From contig JAAOMT010000737.1 in NCBI GenBank assembly GCA_016748015.1, positions 2,860 to 20,152 on the forward strand: DNA of 17,293 nucleotides, written 5' to 3'. This document shows, piece after piece, positions 8,823 to 16,980 of this stretch; positions within the stretch are counted from its first letter, which is position 1, and each line of letters starts with the position of its first letter. The notes beneath the pieces were generated by a model that saw only the letters and a list, made by a program, of their open reading frames with translations, was not told the origin of the DNA and made no database searches. The position numbers were made by a program, and so were the translations under genes. The stretch comes from Geosiphon pyriformis (Eukaryota; Glomeromycota; Glomeromycetes; Archaeosporales; Geosiphonaceae).

Positions 8823-9431
8823 AAATGCACTATTCTCAAAACAGAGATATTTTCAATTGACATAAATAATTATTTCCTAGATCAAAACATTCAAAACACT
8901 TTCTATACTCTTCATGAGTATTGAATTAAAAACTATCCAAATGCTATTTTGACTATTAAAAAACAGACCACCATAATTAATAACAATGAAACACATACTG
9001 TTATTAGACCTAAAAAAACCACTATCAGAAGAAAAAAAATTGGTAACAAAATAAATAAATATCTGTTGAAAAGTATAACAGCAGTTATACTCCCACTTTT
9101 TAAAACAATTAAAAAAACAATTCAAAAAATCTTGCCTATAGACAAAAATTTGTCATATGAAAAACAATTAAAACTCTATGATTGCCTTGGTGAAATCATA
9201 GAGAACATAAAACTAATAAAAAAAACAACTTTAGAGATACAAAAAAAAATTTTGGGCATTATATGGTTAGATGTTCCAAGAGTTTTAACTATTGCTAAAA
9301 GAGCCAAAACTCTAATACAAAGATTTGGTTTCTTGGATACAAAGCTTATTTCATCTCAAATATTATATATCTTATCTATTAAAAACTTTAATAAACTAGT
9401 TAGCTTTGAATTAAACAAACTCTTCAAATAG
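8823..9431 (+). pseudogene. Reading frame downstream of integrase in element 1, unknown function
   Basis: Frame running from about 8823 to TAG 9429-9431 with one TGA near 8922; the part from 8925 to 9428 is free of stops over about 168 codons, unusual for this decayed element. The product is Lys/Ile/Leu-rich and looks helical, with patches such as KSITAVILPLFKTIKKTI and RVLTIAKRAKTLIQRF. No signal peptide, clear membrane segment, chromodomain or envelope motif is visible. It occupies the position of the post-integrase extension of element 3 (12311-13180). The DNA just before the polypurine tract is similar in both (ATTT..GCCAGAGCTTAATCT here, ATTTCGATGGAGCTCAATCT there). I do not recognise its function. 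Confidence 0.5.
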
Positions 9432-9474
9432 ATTATCCCATAAATAACTTGATTTTGCCAGAGCTTAATCTCTT

Positions 9475-9486
9475 TAGAAAAGATAA
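9475..9486 (+). other. Polypurine tract of element 1
   Basis: TAGAAAAGATAA lies directly before the 3' LTR start (TATTATGG). Element 3 has GAAAAAAAGGGATAA before TGTTATGG at the same place on its strand. Upstream, both share GAGCT-AATCT. The tract primes plus-strand DNA synthesis. Confidence 0.7.
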
Positions 9487-9520
9487 TATTATGGTTGAAA
9501 CTTATACTTTTTATTAGTTA
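9487..9520 (+). repeat. Start of the 3' LTR of element 1, truncated
   Basis: About 34 bases match the first bases of LTR1 with only a few G/A and C/T differences (TGTTATGG has become TATTATGG). Similarity ends abruptly after TTAGTTA at 9520, where a different LTR begins. This is what insertion of another element inside the 3' LTR would give. Confidence 0.65.
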
Positions 9521-9671
9521 TTACTATTACTTATAAAAAAAACATACAAAAAAATAGTAGGAAAAATAGATAAACCAATAAAAAAATAGTAGTTAATATG
9601 TAAGCATATTGCTTAAGAAATTATAGTGTATTGCTTGAAAATGTGAGTAATCTTGTAGAACTCAAATTATG

Positions 9672-9680
9672 TATATATAG
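9672..9680 (+). promoter_or_regulatory. TATA-like box in LTR2
   Basis: TATATATAG followed by CAAGAACATT in the first quarter of LTR2, similar in placement to TATATAAGCAATAAA in LTR1. Supported only by position and shape. Confidence 0.3.
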
Positions 9681-10000
9681 CAAGAACATTAAAAGCAAAA
9701 AAGACAAAATCTTCAGCTAAAATTAATATTAAAATCAAGTAAAAACATATTAGTTAAAATTATTAATATCAATAAATAATTATTTATTATCTAAATTACT
9801 CTTCCCACTATTAACACTTTATGTTGATAGTTTCTAATACTTAATTACACTAGACCAATAGCTCTTGATTATAGCTATTGATAGAATACTAACTCTTTAT
9901 TGTCTTGGCTTATTTCTTTATTTTCTTTATTTTTCTATTTTCTTTTTTTTTCTTTTGTTTTATTTACTAATTGATTAAAGATAAAAATATAGAGTTATTA

Positions 10001-10200
10001 ATGTCAAAGTGACTGGTAAAAGACCCAAAAATAAGAGTAAAACATTCAAAAATTGAAGATATCTTACCAAAAAAATTACTGGTCATTATGCTGAAAAATA
10101 AATTCAATGAAATTGCAATTCTGAGAAGTAATAGATAAAACAATACTTGAATTTCTGTCCATTATACAAAGAACTTAATTAAAACCTTTAGACAATCAAA
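10001..10200 (+). other. Possible decayed coding fragment inside LTR2
   Basis: The frame of codon 10009 reads VTGKRPKNKSKTFKN, then ITGHYAEK, then KQYLNFCPLYKEL, with stops TGA, TAA and TAG between. The order Arg-Pro-Lys-Asn, Gly-His-Tyr and a Cys-rich end recalls BED-type zinc fingers of hAT-like transposases common in these fungi, with His and Cys changed to Tyr. The expected first Cys pair is not visible, so this is weak. It follows a C/T-rich tract and an ATG at 10001 in another frame. Confidence 0.18.
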
Positions 10201-10292
10201 ACCTTCAAATAATACCAATTATATCAAGCTATTGAGCATTAAGTTACAGATTTGTTATTTAATTTGAGATCCCAAATATTATCTGTAACATT

Positions 10293-10307
10293 TAGTGCTC
10301 TTTGTGA
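10293..10307 (+). other. Candidate primer-binding site of element 2
   Basis: TAGTGCTCTTTGTGA, identical in 15 bases to 3196-3210, two bases after the LTR2 end. Finding the same short sequence after two otherwise different LTRs supports both LTR boundaries and a shared primer. TAG again stands where TGG is expected. Confidence 0.5.
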
Positions 10308-10352
10308 GATATAATTTTACAAAGAACTAGCACTAATAACAACTATCTAAAA

Positions 10353-11423
10353 GTGGCAGAATCAGAAAGAATAGAGACAAACCATTTAGGATTTGCTAAA
10401 TTCTTATTTCAACATTACTGTTAACACTTAAAATTAACCAGCAATCACCTATTTACAGAATTAGCTTTTAATTTTTATATTAACAAAAAAATTTCTTATT
10501 TTTTAGGAGCACCAATAGATATTAAATCAGCAAGAAAAAATTTTTACAATAAATTAATTCAAAACACTAGCTTAGTAGTAAATCATAATTTTGCATCCAT
10601 CATTACTAATATCAATAGAAAAATTAAAAATCACACTCAACAAAGATATTTAATCACTTACACAAACAAGAACAAAGGAAAACTACAAACACTAACAGTA
10701 ACACCTTAAAAAATACAATTACCTACTTGGAAAAAAACAAGAGTTGAATTACTAACTAATTTATTATACTACTATATACCTGGAAGTACCATCAACATTT
10801 TATTAACAAGTACATTCACATCAAATGCAAAAACAGCATTAGTCCAACTTTTGTTTTAAAATAAACAAAAGAAAGCAGAATTATTAGAAACTTACAGTAA
10901 TTATTTTGAAGAATTTAATTCATAATCACCAATATTATCAGAATTCTGATTACCACCATCTCAACCAGATTTCGGAACTGCAAGTCTTTGAAAAGTAACA
11001 GAATCAGAAGAAGAGAATAAAAAGCAAGAATTTAACTATAAAAAACCAATCCCAAAAAACCTGAAAATCCAAACTTTGATTGTTCTAACTCAGCAAAATC
11101 AAAACAATCCCAACTCTGATATTACTAATTAGCAAAACTTACCTCCAGTAATTATAATTGATTCATTACCAGTTGCTGTACTATCACAACAGCCATAGCC
11201 ATAATCTTAACAACAACTACCACCACAACAATTTCAACAATAGCTACAACAACCAATGACCTATGCTTCAATTGCAAAACTTGAAAAATTCACCAACAAA
11301 GAGAATAATGCCCAAGTCTGATTGAACAGCATCATTAAAGCAATCATGGCAAATAACTAAAATAATGTCAGAGCACTTCAAACAATTTCATATTTTCTCT
11401 AAAATATTGCCAATTTATGGTAT
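10353..11423 (+). pseudogene. gag: gag of element 2, 5' part, about 14 stops, cut by LTR B
   Basis: A single frame of 357 codons with about 14 stops and no frameshift. The likely start is the GTG at 10353 before AESERIET, where relatives I remember have Met-Ala-Glu. Recognisable blocks: FAKFLFQHYC, PTWKKTRVELLTNLLYYY, PPSQPDFGTASL, an acidic stretch TESEEENKKQEF, a Gln/Pro-rich region, then the capsid start MTYASIAKLEKFTNKENNAQ and IANLWY. This strongly resembles a gag type I know from Rhizophagus. Stops fall at Gln (CAA/CAG in the Gln-rich tract) and at Trp (before LNSIIKAI; after MANN, where TGG has become TAA). The frame ends exactly at LTR B, so the capsid is truncated after IANLWY. Confidence 0.85.
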
Positions 11424-12046
11424 TGTTACGAGATGGTTTTCTTGGTATATTTAATTGCCAATATTCCATTTTAATTGCAATCAGTCTCTCATGAGTTTCT
11501 CAATTCTATTTGTGTGATAATGTTACTGTTATACTGAAGGCTTTCTCTTTAATGTCATGATATAAGTTATTTCTCAATTCCTGATTGTTGTGTGTGTTTA
11601 TGTACTCTTTCCCAGAGGCTGAACTGAAATTTACCTGCTGTTTGGGGTCTTCTTTGAGGCTATTCTTGCAATTGCCTGATGTGTTTCTCTAATTTAGAAA
11701 CACAGAATGTTAATAGTCTTTAGCATTTTTTCTAATTCTCACAATAAAGCTTTTATCAATTAGTAACAATGTAAATAATCTTGATCAGGGATTATTCTTT
11801 CAAGGGATTCAGCTAATAAATGATAGTTTCATTTAATAATTAACACAAGTGAATTTCTTACTACTTTGGAGTTGTAATAATTCAGTTTTAAATATTCTTT
11901 TTCATTTCTTTTTGATTTAAAGATTTCTTGGAATATTTAATTTAAAAGTATGATTTAAAGTAGAGTTTGTTAGATAAATTGGATTTTTTGCTTGATAAGT
12001 TATGATTTTTATTACTTGATTGACTTTTCTCAATATTAAAGCTACT

Positions 12047-12059
12047 GTATATATATATG
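12047..12059 (-). promoter_or_regulatory. TATA-like stretch in LTR B
   Basis: On the minus strand CATATATATATACAGTAG, placed after the 23-bp array as a TATA box would be after U3 enhancers. LTR A keeps the homologous site near 1434-1442. Promoter function is inferred. Confidence 0.4.
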
Positions 12060-12112
12060 TTTGTAGTTCTACGAGAAAACACATTGTAATACTTTTTTTT
12101 TAATATTTCAAT

Positions 12113-12199
12113 CTGGTGTTTGCTGCTATTACCAGTTGGTGTTGGCTGCTATTGTAAACTGGTGCTTGCCACTATTGCGAGATGGTGTTTGCTATTCTG
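12113..12199 (-). repeat. 23-bp tandem array inside LTR B (about 3.8 units)
   Basis: Units start at 12113, 12136, 12159 and 12182 (partial), of the form CTGGTGTTTGCTGCTATTAC plus three bases on the plus strand. It is homologous to the longer array in LTR A. Confidence 0.88.
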
Positions 12200-12297
12200 T
12201 TAATTATTACCTTTCTAAGATTATTACTGCACTATATTATAATTGAATAGTTTATATTATTTTTATGATTCTTTTTCTAAATTCTTAAACCATAACA

Positions 12298-12312
12298 TTA
12301 TCCCTTTTTTTC
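12298..12312 (-). other. Polypurine tract of element 3
   Basis: On the minus strand GAAAAAAAGGGATAA directly precedes TGTTATGG of the 3' LTR. It overlaps the TGA at 12313-12311 that closes the pol frame. Confidence 0.8.
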
Positions 12313-13180
12313 AAGATTGAGCTCCATCGAAATCGAAGTTAATTTCTTCATTAAATTCTAAGTTACTATAGTGGTCCAATACTGTGTTATTAATTTATTG
12401 TTGTAATTCTTGAAATTGCGAGTTGGTAAGTAATCCAATACTATTGGTTGTTATTATGTTTATGATTGGGTCCAACAATAGTTTGTGACAGTTTTCAAAT
12501 GCTTTGAAAATTCTGTAAACTGTTTTTGAATAGAATGTAGTGTTGGTTTTTCCAATGAAAGGTTCCAATAGCTGGATTGTTGTTTTGTCAAACATTTTAG
12601 TTAAGTCTTTTGAGTATAATGTTTGTATGTTTAAGTGCTTTCCTAGTTAATAATAACAGTAGTTAATTGGAAATTTCGTTTTCAAGTTGCTAAATGTGTC
12701 TGGTGTTAATTTAATTATTTCTATTTCTTCTATTATTAATGTATTGCCCAATGCTATCTCTAATTTTTCAATAATTTTGCTAATAAATTTGTTGTTATGT
12801 TTGGTAATATTATATGGTTTAAAATTATGTTCTTTTTTTGTTTTTGGATTTTCTATTGTTCTTTTTATGTATGTTATTTTGGAGCTATTAACTGTGATTT
12901 TCAGATCGGATTTTAATTGTTGTAAGCTTTTAACTAATTGTTGATCTATATTGTTGATGTTTTCTGGAATAAGTATCATTGTTTTAATTTTGACTGCTAT
13001 TTTGGAATCTTTTGCATGCATTTTTATGGTTGTTAAATCATTTTTGCTGTGATCTAAGATTATTTATCTTTTTGAATAATGTTCAATTAAAACTATTGGT
13101 TCCAAATCTTGTGGAATTTGTTCTGGTAGAATTAAAGGTAATTGTGTTCCAATTTTCGGTATTTTTGTTGTTATTACTGG
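12311..13180 (-). pseudogene. C-terminal extension of pol in element 3, unknown function
   Basis: The integrase frame continues for about 290 codons past the GPF-like module to TGA 12313-12311, with stops only at 13068 (TAA), 12646 (TAA) and 12394 (TAA). Readable blocks include MHAKDSKIAVKIKTMILIPE, ITYIKRTIENPKTKKEHNF and LEPFIGKTNTTFYSKTVYRI; the tail is acidic (EINFDFDGAQS). No chromodomain, envelope-like membrane segment or protease motif is visible. The tail DNA is similar to that of element 1 at 9450-9474. It could be a pol C-terminal domain or a separate ORF starting at ATG 13021. I do not recognise it. Confidence 0.6.
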
Positions 13181-14443
13181 TTTACTGTAATAGAATTTCA
13201 GCCAGTTATCATGTGCTGCTTTTTTTAATATTTTATCATCTAGTTTTAGCTTGTATGCTCCATTTCTAAGTATTTTGTAAATATAAAATGATCCATCCCA
13301 CTTGTAATCAAATTTTTCACTCTATTATTTTTCCATTTTTGTATGATGCAACAATACTTTATTTCCAATTTTGTAGTTAACTATATTATCTGGTAACTGG
13401 TTATCATGTCTCACTTTTTGTTGTTCTTGTAATTGTTCAATATTTTGTGTTGCTTTTCTTCTTTTGTTTTCTAAAGTTTCCATTAATTTGTATGTTCTTC
13501 TAAGTAACATTTCCTGAAATGTTGTTTCAATGATAGTGTCACTTGGATAAGTTGGAATAGTAAGTTCAACTGGTAATGTGGCTTTTCTTCCATAAACTAG
13601 TTCAAATAGTGTGAATTGTGTAGTATCTTGTTTTACTGTTCTATATACTAGTAGTACTGTTGGTATGAACAAATCCCATTTTTTTTCATGTTCATTACTA
13701 ATTTTTGCCAGTGATTTGCATAATGTGCAATTAAATCTTTCAACTAATCTATTTGTTTGTGGATGGTATGGTGATGACAGTGGTTGCTTGATTCCAAATT
13801 TTTGGCTAAGTTTGTTTAAAGTGCTGTTTACAAAGTGTGTACCTTGATCTGATAGCAATTCTTATAGACATCCATGCCAGCAAATTAAGTCTTCATGTAC
13901 AAATTGAGCTATGGAAATAGCATCAGCTGTTTTAATAGCTCTAGCTTCTGGCTATTTGATGAGATAGTTCACAGCTACTGCAATATAACGATTGTTTCTT
14001 GTTGTTATTGATAAGGGTCCAACTAAATCAATTCTAATTTTGTCAAATGGCTGTCCAACTTTTATTGGTCTTAATAATTCTGTTGTTTTTGCTCCTTTTC
14101 TTTGTTGACATGGGTCACAATTTCTTATGTATTGGATTATGTCTGAACTCATTTTTGGCCAATAGTAATGGCTAGTTGCACATTGAATGGTTGCTGTTTT
14201 TCCAAAGTGGCCTGAATGAATATCTGAGTGCATGTTAAATAAGATCATTTCTTTTTCATCTGTGGTTATAACTCTTAATGGATTATCTGGATTTTGTCAA
14301 TTCTGGTAATAAAGTATGTAATTTTGGATGAAATAGTGTTTTGCTAATTTTTGGAGCTTAATTAACTCTTTTACTGGCATTTTTTTGTCTATTTGTAGTG
14401 TTTCCAAGTATTGACTGAGGTTTTTGTAAAGGTGGTTGTTCAT
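13181..14443 (-). pseudogene. pol: Integrase region of element 3, catalytic residues intact
   Basis: The frame opens at ATG 14443. The zinc domain keeps HHCC: MHSDIHSGHFGKT ... HYYWPKM ... CDPCQQRKG. The core keeps D, D and E in RIDLVGPL, ELLSDQGTHF and NRLVERFNCTL. A GPF-like module follows: KWDGSFYIYKILRNGAYKL near 13300-13240. Stops: TGA 14299, TAG 13954 at the Trp position of the FTKW-PEAR block, TAA near 13864, and TAA TAG at 13327-13322 where relatives read Gln-Trp. Each stop is reachable from a Gln, Trp or Arg codon by C->T or G->A. Before decay this would have been an active integrase. No chromodomain follows. Confidence 0.87.
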
Positions 14444-14472
14444 TGTTGTTGTGGCAGGTGGGTTGGTAATTT

Positions 14473-14940
14473 TTATGTGCGTTTTATTTTTGACAAACAG
14501 TTAGCATTAGCATTTTTGGTATTTTCTTTGTATTTAATAATATAATTGTATGGTGATAATATTTGTGACCATCTGGCATATTTTCTTTTTAGCGCTTTCT
14601 TGTTATTTAACCAAATCAGATCTCTATGATCTATAGTAATCTCAAAAGATTGGTACCATAAATATGTATCAAAGTGAACACAACTTCAGACTACTGTTAA
14701 GTATTCAAGTTTGTGTGTTGCGTAGTTTTGCTCTGCCGTACTGAGACTTCTGTTGGCATAAACAATTACACGTTCTTTTCTATTATCATTTTTTTGTGAC
14801 AGAATGATTCCAAGTTCAGTTCCAAAGACATCTGTGGCCAAAATGAATTTCTTGTTGAAATTCGAATAGATTATTATTGGTGATTCAATGAGCTTTTGTC
14901 TAAGGTACTCAAAAGCTTTTTGTTGTGCTTCAGTCTATTC
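14473..14940 (-). pseudogene. pol: RNase H of element 3
   Basis: In frame with RT: TEAQQKAFEYLRQKL, then LATDVFGTELGIILSQKND, then YATHKLEYLTVV, then TIDHRDLIWLNNKK and NANANCLSKI. The acidic residues in TDVF, KLEY and IDHR are kept. TAG 14937 sits at the Trp of the usual WTEAQ block and a TGA near 14690 sits at the Trp after LTVV. The frame closes at TAA 14475-14473 and integrase resumes one frame away, so there is a second frameshift between 14475 and 14443. RNase H degrades the RNA strand during cDNA synthesis. Confidence 0.82.
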
Positions 14941-15780
14941 AAATTTCACATTTTTGGATAGTAGATAATTAAGAGGTTTGGCAATGTTTGAAAAGTTTTC
15001 TACAAAGTGGCAGTAGTAAGATGTGAATCCTAAAAAGCTTCTAACTTCTGAAATGTTTTGAAGTACTGGAAAATTTTTTATTTTGTCTATTTTTGATAGA
15101 TCTGGTTTTATTTTATCTTTTCCAATTACGTGTTCTAAAAATACTAGCTCATTTTTCTTAAAGCAACATTTTTCTAGATTTAGTTTAAGTCCAGTGTGTC
15201 TCAATCTCTCAAAAACTTGTTGCAAATATTGGAGATAATCCGTGAATTTTGACAAGAAAACATTTGTATTATCCAAGTAGACAACAACGAATTGCTACAG
15301 GATTCCAGAGTAAATTATGTTCATTAGTCTTTGGAATGTCACAAGAGCATTTGTCAATCCAAATGGTATTACATTGAACTTATAATTGCCATTTTGTAAA
15401 TGCTGTTTTATGTCTGTCCTTTGGATCTATTTTCACTTGCCAGTACTCACTGGTCAAGTTTAGTATAGAAAACCATTTTGCTCCTCCAAAAATGTTGAAA
15501 ATTTCATCAATTAATGGTATTGGGTATAAGTCTTTAGTTGTTTTGCTGTTTAGTTTGTGATAGTTGATGCAAAATCTAATTTTTCTGTTTTTTTTCCTTA
15601 TTAAAACAACTGGTGAGGACAATGAGCTCATTAATAGTTGGATTATTCCTTTTTCCAACATGTTTCGGACTTCTTCTCTGATAAAATTATGCTTCATTGG
15701 TGGAACATGGTAAGTGTGTTGTTTTTCAAGTCTGGCGTCTCCAGTGGAAATTTGGTGTTGAACCAAATTGGTTCTTCCAA
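14938..15780 (-). pseudogene. pol: Reverse transcriptase of element 3, catalytic Asp lost twice
   Basis: From TNLVQHQISTGDA through VRNMLEKGIIQLL, SSPVVLIRKKNRKIRFCINY, palm and thumb to SFLGFTSYYCHFVENFSNIA. Motif A reads FSILNLTSEYWQV (normally LDL-SGY-Q), and motif C reads VVVYLDNTNVF at 15279-15268 (normally YLDD). Both Asp->Asn changes are G->A, so the polymerase would be inactive. A frameshift lies near 15385 (KTAF-T then NGNYKFNVIPFGLTNA in the next frame) and a TAG near 15299. The thumb is only about half identical to that of the fragment at 16300-16978, so the two are different families. Confidence 0.85.
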
Positions 15781-16300
15781 ATTTGCTATTTCATAAAAAT
15801 ATATCAGAATATTTTAAAATTAATGCTTTTAATTATTGCTGTTGGTCAGGATCCATTGTTTCAATGTTTAATTTGGCCAATTCTTCTGGTGTAAATTGAT
15901 AGCATTCCAATGGTTGTTGTCAATTTATTGAAGTGAGTTCACAGTAGAGGGTAATTTCTGGGAAATTTAAAATTTCTTGTGATGTTGATACATTTTTTAG
16001 CTCTGTTCCAAGATATCCAATGATGGTATCTTCCAGAATGTAGACAGGTTCTTCTGTGGTGTTTGTGATAGGAATTTTTATCTATTGAGCTTTATCAGCT
16101 GGAATAAAAAGGTTAGTAAGTCCTATGAGAAACTGTTGGCAAGTTTCTGAGTAGGGCTCAAATTTTAGGTCTTTTTCTTTAATTGTCCTTTTTATTCTTA
16201 TTTCTGATTTTTTATATGGTAGAAGCATGATAGACCGTTCAGTTTTAATTATTTTGCCTTTTTCTTCTATTGTTTCAGTGAAATTCACTTCTGGTGTTAA
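15781..16300 (-). pseudogene. pol: Pre-RT linker of element 3
   Basis: Same frame as RT. It reads NFTETIEEKGKIIKTE, LPYKKSEIRIKRTIKEKDLK, then IKIPITNTTEEPVYILEDT and IGYLGTELKN, which is the beta-rich stretch that gypsy pols carry between protease and RT, then FTPEELAKLNIETMDPDQQQ before RT. Stops: TAG near 16083, TGA near 15921, TAA near 15837, TGA near 15795, at Gln/Trp/Arg-compatible places. No protease is left: upstream the frame passes straight into an RNase H of another element. Confidence 0.72.
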
Positions 16301-16978
16301 ATCTTGGCTGGTGTATGTGACTGAATGTTCTCTTCTATCTGGTCCTTTCTGAGATAGTACTGCTCCCAATGCTTGACCTGATGCATTAGTGGTGATAATG
16401 AATGGTTTACTATAATCTGAATAGATTAATACTGGAGCTTGAATAAGCTTTCTTCTTAAGATGTTAAATGCTTCTTGCTGGGTTTCAGTCCATTCATACT
16501 TTGCATTTTTGGTTTGAAGATCATTGAGTGGTTGTGCTATCTTTGAAAAGTTCTTTATGAAGCATCTATAATAGCTTGTGAATCCCAAGAATAATTTTAG
16601 CTCAGTTACGTTGGTTGGTATTAAAAAGTTCTTTACTATCTCTATTTTCTCTGGATTTGTTTTTATGCTGTCTTTACTAACTATGTGTTCCAAAAATTTT
16701 AGTTCTGTTTTGCCAAAAAAACACTTTGTTGCATTCAATTTTAATTCTGCTTGTCATAGTCTTTTGAACACTTGTTGGAGATGACGTAGATGATCATCGA
16801 ATGTTTTTGAGAACACATTGGTGTCGTCTAAGTATACAACTACTGATTTCCACAATAAGCCAGTATACACAATTTCTATTAGCCATTGGAAGATTGCTGG
16901 GGCATTGGTTAAGCCAAATGGCATTACTTCAAATTCGAAATTCTCTTTTCTTGTGGTGAATGCTGTTTTTTCTTTATC
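16300..16978 (-). pseudogene. pol: RT/RNase H fragment of a second gypsy lineage, fused in frame
   Basis: Starts in mid-RT at DKEKTAFTTRKENFEFEVMP, directly at the edge of LTR C. It continues FGLTNAPAIFQ, the intact active site VVVYLDDTNVFSK (YLDD codons 16834-16823), TGA 16756 where the related RT has Arg, the thumb LFLGFTSYYRCFIKNFSKIA and the RNase H start TNASGQALGAVLSQKG (the usual Asp is Asn) to about VTYTSQDLTP near 16310. There it passes, still in frame, into the pre-RT linker. The missing RNase H end, integrase and LTR show a deletion or recombination junction. Confidence 0.83.
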
Positions 16979-16980
16979 GG

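Larger units (their letters stand above)
2534..9520 (+). mobile_element. Element 1: degenerate full-length Ty3/gypsy retrotransposon
   Basis: Order on the plus strand: 5' LTR 2534-3189, primer-site candidate, gag 3242-4762, pol (protease, RT, RNase H, integrase) 4759 to about 8760, a further reading frame to 9431, polypurine tract 9475-9486, then the first bases of a 3' LTR. Protease-RT-RNase H-integrase is the Ty3/gypsy order. About a dozen stops interrupt gag and more interrupt pol. Pol also has three apparent one-base frame changes besides the gag/pol junction. Several catalytic residues are lost, so it is non-autonomous. The 3' LTR is cut after about 34 bp where element 2 begins. Confidence 0.9.
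9521..10290 (+). repeat. 5' LTR of element 2 (LTR2)
   Basis: Ends ATCTGTAACA, like LTR1, and is followed by the same primer-site core and then by gag after about 60 bases. The start is uncertain: TATTAC occurs at 9519 and 9525 and either could be TGTTAC with a G->A change. A TATATATAG stretch at 9672-9680 could be its TATA box. A C/T-rich tract covers about 9893-9968. Beyond the first ~34 bp ascribed to element 1 it does not align with LTR1, so it is not the 3' partner of LTR1. Confidence 0.6.
9521..11423 (+). mobile_element. Element 2: 5' part of a second Ty3/gypsy retrotransposon
   Basis: Contains LTR2, a primer-site candidate and the first 357 codons of gag on the plus strand. It is cut at 11423 by LTR B of element 3. 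If element 3 is a simple insertion, the rest of gag, pol and the 3' LTR of element 2 lie beyond the right edge of the window. It carries the densest stops of the window. Confidence 0.75.
11424..12297 (-). repeat. LTR B, 3' LTR of element 3
   Basis: 874 bp. On the plus strand it starts TGTTACGAGATGG and ends CCATAACA; on its own strand it starts TGTTATGG and ends CTCGTAACA. It aligns with LTR A over its whole length and with C at its left end. It follows the polypurine tract on the minus strand, which fixes it as a 3' LTR. Its outer edge cuts gag of element 2 between codons. Intermediate in A/T shift between A and C. Confidence 0.9.
11424..16980 (-). mobile_element. Element 3: minus-strand Ty3/gypsy retrotransposon, 5'-deleted and chimeric
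   Basis: Reading right to left: RT/RNase H fragment of one lineage, pre-RT linker, RT, RNase H, integrase, C-terminal extension, polypurine tract and 3' LTR (B). No gag, protease or primer site is present. LTR C abuts the pol fragment at 16980/16981. The main frame is shared from 16978 to 12311 apart from an excursion between about 15385 and 14475. About 16 stops and two frameshifts make it defective, but it is less decayed than elements 1 and 2. Confidence 0.85.

Noticed and set aside
8877-9125. Minus-strand frame rich in Phe and Cys as a gene.
   Set aside because: Antisense shadow of the Lys-rich frame downstream of integrase in element 1; no start context or motif.
10470-10520. Intron acceptor (pyrimidine/A-rich run then TTTTTTAG before GAGCACC) in gag 2.
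   Set aside because: The gag frame reads straight through this point with residues typical of the family (FYINKKISYFLGAP), so no intron is needed.
12687-13269. Plus-strand hydrophobic frames (12687-12944, 13012-13269) as membrane proteins of an envelope-like gene.
   Set aside because: They are antisense to the Lys/Ile-rich pol extension and integrase end of element 3; complementing such codons gives Leu/Phe/Val-rich translations by default.
3242-14299. Alternative genetic code with TAA/TAG = Gln and TGA = Trp, because most in-frame stops sit at Gln or Trp positions.
   Set aside because: TAG occurs at conserved Trp sites (8269; minus strand 13954, the Trp of the FTKW block; 14937), TGA at an Arg site (16756), and one TAA at a Trp site in gag 2. 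No single code fits these, whereas C->T and G->A mutation of CAA, CAG, CGA and TGG explains all. Catalytic losses by the same changes also point to decay.
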